Assembly (NCBI GenBank): GCA_964610885.1
Contig: CAZSWR010000123.1
Location: 1 to 7,327 of the forward strand
DNA: 7,327 nt
Origin: CAZSWR01 sp964610885
GTDB taxonomy: Bacteria > Bacteroidota > Ignavibacteria > Kapaibacteriales > UBA2268
Direction: 5' to 3'
The position numbers and the translations under genes are program-made. This document shows, piece by piece, positions 1 through 6,801 of the stretch; the first letter of the stretch is position 1, and each line of letters begins with the position of its first letter. A model generated the notes under the pieces. That model was given only the letters and a program-made list of their open reading frames with translations. It was not told the origin of the DNA and searched no databases.

Positions 1-927
1 CTTCATTCCGACAATATCAATTCTATTACGGAATCCTTCGACATTCGAAGAATTGAGGTTCACTATTTTCCCAATCACCGTATCCTCAGATATTATTCTC
101 ATTTTTTGTTTGATGATTTGAGCATAACGGTTCAGTCCATCCACCTTATCTTTATTCAGATTTTTGATCGAAGAAATGATTTCATTCGATGTGCTTTTGA
201 GAGACATTTCCACGTCGGAGTAATCAATTGCAGTATAGAAATCTTTCAGTTTGTTAGAGAAATTTGCATTTATCTTGGACTGGTTCGATGTCAGGAACTC
301 TTCCGAAGGCTCATAGTTGGATGTTTCAATTATCTCTTCGTTAATGAATCGAGTAACATCAAGTAGCTTGTTGTTGATTTCCATTCCGGTAATAGGGCCA
401 GCAAACAAGTGTCCTTGCCGAATTTCTTCACGGTTGGGCAGTTGGATCTTGGTAATTAAACTGCCTCGATCATTTTTTAGAAAATTGCAATAATTGATGT
501 AGCGTTCAGATTCTTCGCAGTTTTCGAGATAGAATGGTTTGTTAATAACAGAGAAATTTGCAACTTCCTGCAAAAGCTCTTTCGATCTGCGAATGAGAAG
601 GTCGAAGAATGGTATCTTGGGATGTTCTTGTATATCTGACGATCCGGCGATATGCAATGATAGAACCGGCTTGTCTTCGATAACAATTGAAACTAATTCA
701 TCAATATCTTCGGAATATATTTCACTAATAGTTCCAAGTGTTTTTTCGGCTTCCTTCACAAAATCAGGATTCTCTGTGCGATTATAGAAATAAATCTTGT
801 AATCTTTTGAAAAGCCTAAGGAATCCGAAGGAAGAAAAACATCGTATTTCGCACCGCAGTCCGTCATTCTCCATTGCCTGTTAAGCAAAATATCTTTAAG
901 ATTGTTATATATGGCCTGCGGGTTCAT
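1..927 (-). CDS. Large protein of unknown function, partner of the DUF4365 protein (3' end outside window)
   Basis: The minus-strand frame is open from an ATG at 925-927 to the window edge, giving 309 codons with no stop, so the gene is partial at its C-terminus. The start ATG shares its A with the TAA stop of the upstream DUF4365 gene (TAATG), which fixes the start and suggests translational coupling. I do not recognise a named domain. There is no signal peptide or membrane segment. The N-terminal part (about residues 1-125) looks mixed alpha/beta, with FLPSDSLGF at 31-39, a hydrophobic stretch at 78-94 and IPFFDLLIRRSKELL at 105-119. Residues 138-165 contain a Tyr-rich helix and then GSLITKIQLP (155-164), which resembles a beta-strand. 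From about 183 the sequence is charged, Asn/Lys/Ser-rich and apparently helical, possibly coiled coil. Codons are AT-rich compared with leuCD. It may be a sensor, regulator or second effector subunit for the nuclease-like partner; that role is inferred from context only. Confidence 0.8.
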   Translation of the reverse strand, partial: MNPQAIYNNLKDILLNRQWRMTDCGAKYDVFLPSDSLGFSKDYKIYFYNRTENPDFVKEAEKTLGTISEIYSEDIDELVSIVIEDKPVLSLHIAGSSDIQEHPKIPFFDLLIRRSKELLQEVANFSVINKPFYLENCEESERYINYCNFLKNDRGSLITKIQLPNREEIRQGHLFAGPITGMEINNKLLDVTRFINEEIIETSNYEPSEEFLTSNQSKINANFSNKLKDFYTAIDYSDVEMSLKSTSNEIISSIKNLNKDKVDGLNRYAQIIKQKMRIISEDTVIGKIVNLNSSNVEGFRNRIDIVGMK

Positions 928-1442
928 TAAGCATACTCTTCAAATAGTTGGGAAATTGTATCGTTTGTGAAAACGTTATTCGTGCTTATACATATGCTCT
1001 TCGTCGATTTGTTCTCCGTGAGCTGATCGTCGGCCGAAGGCAAAAACCAATATGCACATTTTTTGATCGTAAGGCAATCTTCGCTAAGATTTACCCATTC
1101 GGTTCTGTCTTCCGGCAGAATAAAAACTACCAACAATAAAGGCGTTTTGGATTTCGACCTGTCAACTAAATCGTTATAGTTTTTTGCTGGAAGCTCGAAA
1201 ATCAAATAAGTATCTTTTTGTGTTATTGATGCCTGTGTTGTTGCTTTAATCTGGATATCTATTTGCTTACCTGTATTGAAGAATCTTGTTGAATTCTCAC
1301 TATTCCGCACTCCCACTTCTGTAAGCGATAAATCCATGCCGTAATCGAAAGTATGGCAAGAAGTGTTAAAGCCAGAATTTGCGGCAAGCAATTCGACAAA
1401 CTTTCTCGATATAGATTCTTTTATATGTTCTTCGGTAATCAT
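927..1442 (-). CDS. DUF4365 domain protein, predicted PD-(D/E)XK-like nuclease
   Basis: This 171-residue soluble protein matches the DUF4365 pattern from end to end. It has an N-terminal helix (ITEEHIKESISRKFVELLA, 2-20), then DYGMDLSL (33-40), then IDIQIKATTQ (61-70), then LPAKNYNDLV (84-93) and a hydrophobic strand PLLLVVFILP (101-110), with YWFLP at 131-135. The pairing of D37 with Q64-x-K66, and E17 in the first helix, fits the Mrr-like form of the PD-(D/E)XK nuclease core, so endonuclease activity on DNA or RNA is plausible but unproven. DUF4365 proteins occur often in accessory and defence-like loci. I chose the ATG at 1442, where the conserved region begins; an in-frame TTG at 1457 would add five residues. 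No clear Shine-Dalgarno is visible. The gene overlaps the next one by one base, so the two probably work together. It lies in AT-rich sequence unlike the core genes downstream, suggesting transfer. Confidence 0.85.
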   Translation of the reverse strand: MITEEHIKESISRKFVELLAANSGFNTSCHTFDYGMDLSLTEVGVRNSENSTRFFNTGKQIDIQIKATTQASITQKDTYLIFELPAKNYNDLVDRSKSKTPLLLVVFILPEDRTEWVNLSEDCLTIKKCAYWFLPSADDQLTENKSTKSICISTNNVFTNDTISQLFEEYA

Positions 1443-1520
1443 TGCAATTAATAACAAGAATTAGTATTTAAGACTTGAACGTTAGAAGTAATGATTTGTT
1501 GTAACCTCGATAAAAATATA

Positions 1521-1543
1521 AGGGAGCCTGCGAAAGGCTCCCT
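1521..1543 (-). terminator. Intrinsic terminator of leuCD
   Basis: A perfect 9-bp stem (AGGGAGCCT at 1521-1529 with AGGCTCCCT at 1535-1543) has a 5-nt loop. On the minus strand it lies 12 bases after the leuD stop and is followed by the U-rich run TATATTTTTATC. On the plus strand it is followed by GTTTTGT, so weak bidirectional action is possible, but no plus-strand gene reads into it. Confidence 0.85.
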
Positions 1544-1555
1544 GTTTTGTAATGA

Positions 1556-2050
1556 TTATTTCTTGCGTTCCATCATTAGTTTCCGTGTGTACGGGATCAG
1601 CCCGCCTGCATCGATAATCGCTTGGCGCGCGGCCGGAAGCGGTTCGATCGGGAAGGATTTTCCTTTTGTTTTGTTCACGACTTCCGTCGGGCGCAATTCG
1701 ATCTCGTCGCCCACTTCTGCGTCGATCGTGGGGCAGATGATAGTATTCACGCCGAGGTTAATCGAGTTCTGAAGGAAGATGCGAGCAAAATCCCTTGCGA
1801 TAATGACCATGTTGTGACCCTTCAGCGTCGAGGCGGCCTGCTCGCGAGAGCTTCCGCATCCGAAGTTATTGCCCGCAACGATGATCGGTTCGTCGCCGGC
1901 TGTCTTATCGACGAGCATCTTGTTCAGGTCCGTCATGTCGGCGAATGCGAATTGTGGTGTTTCCGTCGGGAGCACTGTGGCCATAAATCGGCCGGGATAT
2001 ATAATATCTGTCGAAATATCGTCTTCGAGTTTATAGATTACTTTGGACAT
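1556..2050 (-). CDS. leuD: 3-isopropylmalate dehydratase-type small (swivel) subunit
   Basis: This 164-residue protein is the swivelling domain-4 subunit of the aconitase superfamily. With LeuC it catalyses a dehydration/rehydration isomerisation, classically 2-isopropylmalate to 3-isopropylmalate in leucine synthesis, in the cytoplasm. The active-site signature NNFGCGSSREQA is at 61-72, followed by ARDFARIFLQNSINLG (85-100). The length is that of the short 'archaeal/HacB-like' LeuD form, not the roughly 200-residue enterobacterial form. The loop after YPGR (18-21) reads FMAT (22-25). In methanogen enzymes this position separates isopropylmalate (YLVY) from homoaconitate (YLRT) isomerases, and FMAT matches neither, so the substrate is uncertain. 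The start ATG follows the leuC stop by one base, and a purine-rich AGGTAGGA inside the end of leuC is a plausible ribosome site. A homoaconitate, citramalate-type or other hydroxyacid isomerase is possible. Confidence 0.92.
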   Translation of the reverse strand: MSKVIYKLEDDISTDIIYPGRFMATVLPTETPQFAFADMTDLNKMLVDKTAGDEPIIVAGNNFGCGSSREQAASTLKGHNMVIIARDFARIFLQNSINLGVNTIICPTIDAEVGDEIELRPTEVVNKTKGKSFPIEPLPAARQAIIDAGGLIPYTRKLMMERKK

Positions 2051-2051
2051 A

Positions 2052-3344
2052 TTATTTTCCTACCTTTCTTGGATCGGTGATTACGCCGGTAATTGCACTT
2101 GCAGCGGCAACTGCGGGCGAAGCCAAATAGACCTCGCTGTTCGGGTTGCCCATTCTGCCCTTGAAGTTGCGGTTAGTCGTCGAGAGTGCTTTGTCGCCAT
2201 CGCCGAGCGCGCCCTGATGAATGCCGAGGCACGGTCCGCAACCGGCATTCATAATGACTGCACCGGCATCCATTAGCGTCGAGAAGTAGCCCTTGTCGAG
2301 CGCTTCGCTATAGATACGGCCGGAAGCAGGGAAAATCAGCAGGCGGACGCCACGAGCCACTTTTTTGCCTTTCAGGATTTCGGCTGCGGTGGCGATGTCG
2401 TCCAAACGGCCGTTAGTGCACGAACCGATAACGATTTGCTGAATTGCAAGACCTGCGACTTCGCTGATCGGTTTCACGTTATCGACAGTGTGCGGGCAGG
2501 CGATCTGCGGTTCCAATTCAGCAGCGTTGATATTGACAACCTGCGAATACACTGCATCGGCATCGGGCGTAACCATGTCGAGTTCGTCCTTGACGCCGGC
2601 GGTTTCGCGCAGGTAGCGTGCGGTTTCTTCGTCTGCGGGGACGATTCCGCTCGTGGCGCCGGCCTCCACACTCATGTTGGCAAGCGTAAGGCGGCCCGAA
2701 GTGCTCATGTTCCGAATTGTGGAGCCGTGGAACTCGATCACTTTGAAGTTTGCGCCCTGCGCAGAAATTTTGCCGATCAGGTACAGAATGATGTCTTTGG
2801 GTTGGACGTATTGGGGCAATTCGCCTTCGACGACGACTTTGATCGTTTCGGGCACTTGGACGTTCAGCACTGTGCCGAGAGTCCAAACGGAAGCCATTTC
2901 CGTGGCTCCGATTCCGAACGAGAATGCGCCCAGCGCGCCGTGGCTCGTGGTGTGGCTGTCCGTGCCGACCACGACGTAGCCAGGGCGGACGTAGCCGTTT
3001 TCGGGCAATATCTGGTGGCAGACGCCCATTTCGTCGCCGCGGATGTCGTGGAATTTTTTGATTCCCTGCTCGCTGACGAATGCGCGAATTTTGTTTTGGT
3101 TCGTGGCCGTTTTTTTGCTTTCGGCGGGAACGCGGTGGTCAAAAATTAAAGCAATTCTTTCCGGGTCCCATACTTTTGCCGTGTGGGGTGTCCCTTCGTA
3201 AATCTCAGCAAATTGGTTAATAACCAGCGCACCATTTTCGTGCGACATAGCAAGGCTCACCTTGGGTTCGACTATTTCGCCGACCGCGACGGACGGGCGT
3301 CCGGTTGCCTTTGCTAATATTTTCTGAACAACAGTTTGTCCCAT
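2052..3344 (-). CDS. leuC: 3-isopropylmalate dehydratase-type large subunit, [4Fe-4S]
   Basis: This 430-residue cytoplasmic protein is the catalytic large subunit of an aconitase-family hydro-lyase that acts with the adjacent leuD product. Diagnostic segments are present and intact: GTDSHTTSHGALG (127-139), IGSCTNGR (306-313) with cluster ligand C309, and NAGCGPCLGIHQG (366-378) with cluster ligands C369 and C372. TTNRNFKGRMG (389-399) is the substrate/cluster-binding Arg region. The length fits the shorter HacA/archaeal-type LeuC subgroup (about 420-430) rather than the roughly 465-residue enterobacterial type, consistent with the short leuD. GGAG lies 10 bases before the ATG (minus strand, 3355-3358) and supports this start. 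The spacer upstream has TTGACG followed by TATTTATTT, but their spacing is poor for a sigma-70 promoter. No leucine leader peptide or riboswitch is visible. leuA and leuB are not in the window, so assignment to leucine synthesis rests on family membership. Confidence 0.94.
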   Translation of the reverse strand: MGQTVVQKILAKATGRPSVAVGEIVEPKVSLAMSHENGALVINQFAEIYEGTPHTAKVWDPERIALIFDHRVPAESKKTATNQNKIRAFVSEQGIKKFHDIRGDEMGVCHQILPENGYVRPGYVVVGTDSHTTSHGALGAFSFGIGATEMASVWTLGTVLNVQVPETIKVVVEGELPQYVQPKDIILYLIGKISAQGANFKVIEFHGSTIRNMSTSGRLTLANMSVEAGATSGIVPADEETARYLRETAGVKDELDMVTPDADAVYSQVVNINAAELEPQIACPHTVDNVKPISEVAGLAIQQIVIGSCTNGRLDDIATAAEILKGKKVARGVRLLIFPASGRIYSEALDKGYFSTLMDAGAVIMNAGCGPCLGIHQGALGDGDKALSTTNRNFKGRMGNPNSEVYLASPAVAAASAITGVITDPRKVGK

Positions 3345-3447
3345 TGTTGGTTGTCTCCGATTTTCAATTTTTCATTTTTCAAATAAATAGCATGAATATG
3401 AATCGTCAATCCTGTGTCTGTAACTGATACTCAAACAAGAAATTAAG

Positions 3448-3483
3448 AAAAAAAGCAACGCTCGGGCGGCCTCATCCGAGAGC
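3448..3483 (-). terminator. Probable intrinsic terminator after the exonuclease gene
   Basis: On the minus strand, a hairpin built on CTCGG/CCGAG (3476-3480 with 3461-3465, extendable with a bulge through GCTC/GAGC) is followed within a few bases by seven T residues (3448-3454). It sits 46 bases after the exonuclease stop and about 100 bases before the leuC start, so it would separate the two units. The stem is short and the loop about 10 nt, so confidence is moderate. Confidence 0.55.
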
Positions 3484-3528
3484 ACCGAAACGTTATTTTA
3501 CAAATATTACAACTAATAGCCATAAGAA

Positions 3529-4260
3529 TCAGAACTTTAAATATTTCCGCCACAGCAAATACAGTTCCCACGTGGCGTTGACGTCCCGTAGGCAGTATTC
3601 GGCAATTTCGTTCACTCGGCCCTGCCTGAAGAACTCGCTCACCATCGAACCGTCCACTCCCTCGGACTTTGGCGAAACCAATCCAAAGGCGCGAGTGTAG
3701 AAATCGAAATTGAAGCGTTTCGTGGCGCCATAGCCCGAGCCTGAATAGAAAGTAAGCTCGTCGATGAGGTCTGTGTGCAGAGGATAATTGAATTTCGTGC
3801 CTGCCATTATATTTTTCGAGGGCCGCACGCCGAGCACCGCCGAACGAAGCATGAGGAATGGCGAATCGAAATTCCGCCCGTTGAACGAAATGAGGTGAAT
3901 CGGGTCGTATTTCTTTAATATCTGCCAAAAGGTTTCGAGGACGTGCTTTTCCGAACCGAAAACGGCTTTGTGGCCGTCGGCAAGCATTTCCGTGCGGGAT
4001 TCGCCGGCCGTGGCTTCGGCTTCCGTGCAGAGCGCGATTGTGTCAGTTTCGGCCTCGGTTTCGGACGCGAACCGGACACGTTTCATGCCGATACAAACCA
4101 CTTGGGACGTCAAAGGCGTTAGCGCCATTTCGTCGATTTTCTTATGGCGCTCTTCGTCGGTTTGCGCCCCACGTACGAGGTACTCACGCTGCGATTCGGA
4201 GAATGAATCGTAAGGAAGCGCCGCCGTCTCGATATCGAATACTAAAAAGTGTTCGCTCAT
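3529..4260 (-). CDS. Predicted 3'-5' exonuclease, DEDDy family (DNA_pol_B_exo2-like)
   Basis: This 243-residue protein has a ribonuclease H-like exonuclease fold related to the proofreading domain of family B DNA polymerases, but with no polymerase domain attached. The three exo motifs are visible: ExoI FDIET (8-12; D9, E11), ExoII SFNGRNFDSPFL (125-136; D132) and ExoIII EYCLRDVNATWELY (221-234; Y222 and D226, the YxxxD form). All metal-binding acids are present, so it should be active on single-stranded DNA or RNA ends; the physiological substrate is not known. Residues 64-97 form a Glu/Thr/Ala-rich stretch that looks like a surface insertion. I chose the ATG at 4260 because the fold begins directly there (MSEHFLVFDIET). 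An in-frame ATG at 4302 would add 14 Lys/Ile/Asn-rich residues read from the AT-rich leader. It appears to be a single-gene unit, divergent from bamD. Confidence 0.88.
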   Translation of the reverse strand: MSEHFLVFDIETAALPYDSFSESQREYLVRGAQTDEERHKKIDEMALTPLTSQVVCIGMKRVRFASETEAETDTIALCTEAEATAGESRTEMLADGHKAVFGSEKHVLETFWQILKKYDPIHLISFNGRNFDSPFLMLRSAVLGVRPSKNIMAGTKFNYPLHTDLIDELTFYSGSGYGATKRFNFDFYTRAFGLVSPKSEGVDGSMVSEFFRQGRVNEIAEYCLRDVNATWELYLLWRKYLKF

Positions 4261-4454
4261 AATTGACTTTTTTTGTATTTTTGAATTAACTATAATATTC
4301 AAATACGCATATCAAAGAAATTACAAATGCGTATAAACTTGAAATTACGAAAATATTATTATTAACAGAAGAAAAATTTAAGAAATTTTACAACCTTTAA
4401 CGGCTAAAATCCGTAAATTGAATCTTGGTAGTTATTTAAAATTGAAAATCTAAA
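4261..4454. promoter_or_regulatory. Divergent AT-rich promoter region with two dyad symmetries
   Basis: This spacer separates the minus-strand exonuclease gene from plus-strand bamD and must hold both promoters. It contains an exact 8-bp inverted repeat, ATACGCAT (4303-4310) and ATGCGTAT (4327-4334), with centres 24 bases apart, close to two helical turns, which fits an operator. Nearer bamD, an imperfect dyad TTTA-A-CGG (4396-4403) with CCGTAAA (4411-4417) lies about 40-60 bases before the start. I could not find a convincing Bacteroidota-type (TTTG/TAnnTTTG) or sigma-70 promoter, nor a clear ribosome site. Functional roles are inferred. Confidence 0.4.
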
Positions 4455-5240
4455 ATGAGAAAATCAAAGAGCCTCCGAACACTATTCAACACATCACTAT
4501 TATTAGCCATGGCTTTCATTATTGGAGCCTGCGGTTCGTCGAAAAACCTTAAGCCATCGACAGCCGAGGATTACTTCGCGAAGGCAATGGAATACTACCA
4601 AGACCACGATTGGCTCGAAGCGAATAACTATTTCGAGATGCTTCGCCTGCAATACCCCGCAAGCGCCCTGGCGGACGACGCCCAGTTCTACATTGCCGAA
4701 GTGCACTACAAACGAGGCGAATACTTGCTTGCCTCATTCAACTACAACGTCTTGCGCCGTTCGTATCCCTCGAGCCAATACGTCAAAAATGCGCTCTTCA
4801 ATATCGGGCTTTGCTACTACCAGATGTCTCCCCCATTCGACCGCGACCAAGAATACACAACCAAGACCATTCAGGCTTTCTCAGAATTCCAAGCCGTCTA
4901 TCCGAAGGACACAATGGCCACCCGCGCCACTAAATACATAGTCGAGATGCGCAACAAATTGGCCCAAAGGGACTACTACACAGCCACAATCTACCGGAAA
5001 CTGCTCAATCCACTGGCTGCCAATGTTTATTTCGATATGGTGATCGACAACTACACAGACACCGAATACTACGAAAAATCTTTCGTCGAAAAGATCGAAT
5101 GCCTCATCGAAATGCGGAAAACCACAGAAGCGCTCAGCATCATCGAACTCTATCCCAAATGCTTCCCCAAGGGCAAACAACAAGACTATATGCGATCGCT
5201 TGCGGAAAAGGCACGAAATTTGCCTGATGGAAAAAGGTGA
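4455..5240 (+). CDS. bamD: Outer-membrane assembly lipoprotein BamD (TPR)
   Basis: This 261-residue lipoprotein has a basic N-terminus, a hydrophobic core at about 9-25 and a lipobox IGAC with the acylated Cys at 26, so it should be anchored in the outer membrane facing the periplasm. After a short linker come tandem TPR-like helical hairpins at about 37-67, 71-104, 108-149, 152-200 and 207-234. Several end in the BamD-style YP turn (QYP 66-68, SYP 103-105, VYP 148-150). The segment QMSPPFDRDQEYTTKTIQAF (123-142) matches the conserved DQ...A..F region after the third helical pair in BamD/YfiO proteins. The length is near the family norm of about 245-280. BamD works with BamA to fold and insert beta-barrel proteins and is usually essential. 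The ATG at 4455 gives a normal lipoprotein signal; no good Shine-Dalgarno precedes it. It probably forms an operon with the beta-barrel gene 26 bases downstream. Confidence 0.93.
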   Translation: MRKSKSLRTLFNTSLLLAMAFIIGACGSSKNLKPSTAEDYFAKAMEYYQDHDWLEANNYFEMLRLQYPASALADDAQFYIAEVHYKRGEYLLASFNYNVLRRSYPSSQYVKNALFNIGLCYYQMSPPFDRDQEYTTKTIQAFSEFQAVYPKDTMATRATKYIVEMRNKLAQRDYYTATIYRKLLNPLAANVYFDMVIDNYTDTEYYEKSFVEKIECLIEMRKTTEALSIIELYPKCFPKGKQQDYMRSLAEKARNLPDGKR

Positions 5241-5266
5241 GTTTTTTCATTTGCAAGTGGTCAATA

Positions 5267-5968
5267 ATGAAACTGAAAGTTTTGCTTTCGATAATACTCT
5301 TACTGTGCGCGGCCCAAGTGGCATTTGCGCAGGACGAGTTGGAACCAGAATCTCCCGAGGATACATATATTCGCTTTGGCCCGTATTTCGCCATCAAAGC
5401 AGGCGTCAACGGGGCGAACATACCCGACGGCCGGAAAAACGCTGTCGCCTTCAACGGAATCCCCGATTTCGGAGGCATTTTCTTCTATCCGCTTAGCGCC
5501 ACTTCCCCGCTCGGACTGACCTGCGACCTGTCGTACACCACTTACGCTTTCCGAATCAAAGGCGCCGTCGTGGACCGCGAATTTACCAACAAATTCAGCT
5601 ACGTCAGCCTGTGCCCAAGCCTCTATTTCAGCGGCGTGATGCTCGGATTCAGTTTCGGAATTCCAACAGCCGCCAATTACGGAGCCGATATACCCGTTGG
5701 CGATATAAGCCTGAAAACAGAAGTCGTGCTGAGCACGCTCATCAACCTGAAATCCACAGATATTGGCGATTTATACTTCTTTGGCCGCGCCGGATACGTC
5801 CTCAGAGGCCTTTTCAAAGACTATCCCGCGGACGACCCTCTGCTCAAATGGATTCCCCCGACGCCACCGGCCACGGTTACCAACAAAAACAACCCGCGCC
5901 CCGTCTCGATCCAGCTGGGCATCGCTTACATGTTCAAACTGAAGAACCCATACGCTGCTGCGAGATAA
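5267..5968 (+). CDS. Secreted, probable outer-membrane beta-barrel protein of unknown function
   Basis: This 233-residue protein begins with a classic signal peptide: MKLK, a hydrophobic run VLLSIILLLCAAQV, and a likely signal-peptidase I site AFA-QDE after residue 21. The Cys at 14 sits in LLLC, which is not a convincing lipobox. The mature part has alternating polar and hydrophobic stretches with many Gly and aromatic residues (FGPYFAIKAGVNGAN 37-51, GLTCDLSYTTYAF 83-95, GVMLGFSFGIP 123-133, LYFFGRAGYVLRGLF 169-183, VSIQLGIAYMFKL 213-225), as in small 8- to 10-stranded barrels of Bacteroidota and relatives. A Pro-rich loop lies at 197-201 (PPTPP). I cannot name a subfamily. The ATG at 5267 is preferred over an in-frame ATG at 5237, which overlaps bamD and puts ten residues before the signal peptide. 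Co-transcription with bamD is likely, and it would plausibly be folded by the BAM complex. Confidence 0.75.
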   Translation: MKLKVLLSIILLLCAAQVAFAQDELEPESPEDTYIRFGPYFAIKAGVNGANIPDGRKNAVAFNGIPDFGGIFFYPLSATSPLGLTCDLSYTTYAFRIKGAVVDREFTNKFSYVSLCPSLYFSGVMLGFSFGIPTAANYGADIPVGDISLKTEVVLSTLINLKSTDIGDLYFFGRAGYVLRGLFKDYPADDPLLKWIPPTPPATVTNKNNPRPVSIQLGIAYMFKLKNPYAAAR

Positions 5969-5991
5969 ACTGTGATAATTGCAGGAAACCC

Positions 5992-6801
5992 TTACAATCC
6001 ATTTCTTTTCGCTTCGTTCCAGATTTCGTCCATTTCGCCAAGCGTCATGTCCTTTAGCGATTTGCCTGCCGCCTTGGCCTTCTCCTCGATGTACTTGAAG
6101 CGGGCGGTGAATTTGTCGTTCGTGGATTGGAGAGCTTCCTCGGCCATGATGTCCTCGAACCGGGCAGCATTGACGATTGCAAAAATGAAATCGCCAAGCT
6201 CTTGTTTGGCTTTGGCTGTGTTTTTGTCCAAAATTTCGTGTTTCAATTCGGCAAGCTCTTCATCGACCTTTGCCCAGACGTCTTCGCGATTGTCCCAATC
6301 GAAACCGACATTGGCGGCCTTGTGTTGGATGCGTTGCGCGCGGAGCAGGGCGGGCATTGCCTGGGGCACTCCGTCCAGAATCGAGCGTTGGCCCTCCTTC
6401 ATTTTCTGAGATTCCCAGTTCTGAAGCACTTCGTCCGAACCCGACACCTGGGTCGAACCGAATACGTGCGGGTGGCGGTGGACGAGCTTCGCGCAAGAGC
6501 GGCGCAGGACGTCCTTCATGTCGAACGCTCCCCTTTCCTCGGCCATTACCGCGTGCATAACCACGTGCAGCAGCACGTCTCCAAGCTCTTTCGAGAATTC
6601 TTCGTCGTTTCCTTTCTTGATTGCATCGAGCAACTCGTAGGTCTCCTCCACGAGCAGCACGGCAATGGATTCATTCGTCTGTTTCCTGTCCCAAGGGCAG
6701 TGCTGGCGGAGCAACCTGACCACCTGATCGAACGCTATAAAATTATCTGCCAACGAGTTTTCGTCTTTTGGTTTCGGTACGGCAATTGTTTCCTGTGGCA
6801 T
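5992..6801 (-). CDS. mazG: Nucleoside triphosphate pyrophosphohydrolase MazG
   Basis: This 269-residue cytoplasmic enzyme should hydrolyse (d)NTPs, including non-canonical ones, to NMP and pyrophosphate. It has two MazG domains in tandem, as in the full-length family (about 260-270). The first has CPWDRKQT (35-42), the Mg-binding EETYE (52-56) and ELGDVL (72-77), then HRHPHVFG (108-115). The second has EELAE (181-185) and ELGDFIF (201-207). Both E-x-x-E-E/E-x-x-D metal sites look intact. The ATG at 6801 is chosen because GGGAAAG lies about 5-11 bases upstream on the minus strand; an upstream in-frame ATG at 6846 would add 15 residues that do not resemble the family. The gene converges on the bamD operon with a 23-base gap and no obvious shared terminator. 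No mazE/mazF toxin-antitoxin genes are adjacent, so this is the stand-alone house-cleaning type. Confidence 0.95.
   Translation of the reverse strand: MPQETIAVPKPKDENSLADNFIAFDQVVRLLRQHCPWDRKQTNESIAVLLVEETYELLDAIKKGNDEEFSKELGDVLLHVVMHAVMAEERGAFDMKDVLRRSCAKLVHRHPHVFGSTQVSGSDEVLQNWESQKMKEGQRSILDGVPQAMPALLRAQRIQHKAANVGFDWDNREDVWAKVDEELAELKHEILDKNTAKAKQELGDFIFAIVNAARFEDIMAEEALQSTNDKFTARFKYIEEKAKAAGKSLKDMTLGEMDEIWNEAKRNGL

Noticed and set aside
106..787. Short plus- and minus-strand frames in the first 800 bases
   Set aside because: The uninterrupted 309-codon minus-strand frame from 927 to the edge explains this segment and is coupled to the upstream gene; the short frames are shadows.
1458..1470. 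13-base repeat GAATTAGTATTTA also found at 6868-6880
   Set aside because: Both copies lie upstream of minus-strand genes, but one AT-rich 13-mer match in about 7 kb is not surprising, the distances to the starts differ, and no longer similarity surrounds them.
2436..3149. Long plus-strand open frame (237 codons) opposite leuC
   Set aside because: It is antisense to a clear, fully motif-supported leuC, and its Asp/Val/His/Ala-rich composition is the usual shadow of GC-rich coding sequence.
5237..5266. Upstream ATG for the beta-barrel gene, overlapping bamD
   Set aside because: It would place ten residues (MSFFICKWSI) before a well-formed signal peptide that begins at its own ATG at 5267.
5992..6801. 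mazG as part of a MazEF-type toxin-antitoxin locus
   Set aside because: No mazE or mazF-like frame is adjacent on either side, so only the stand-alone pyrophosphohydrolase is supported.
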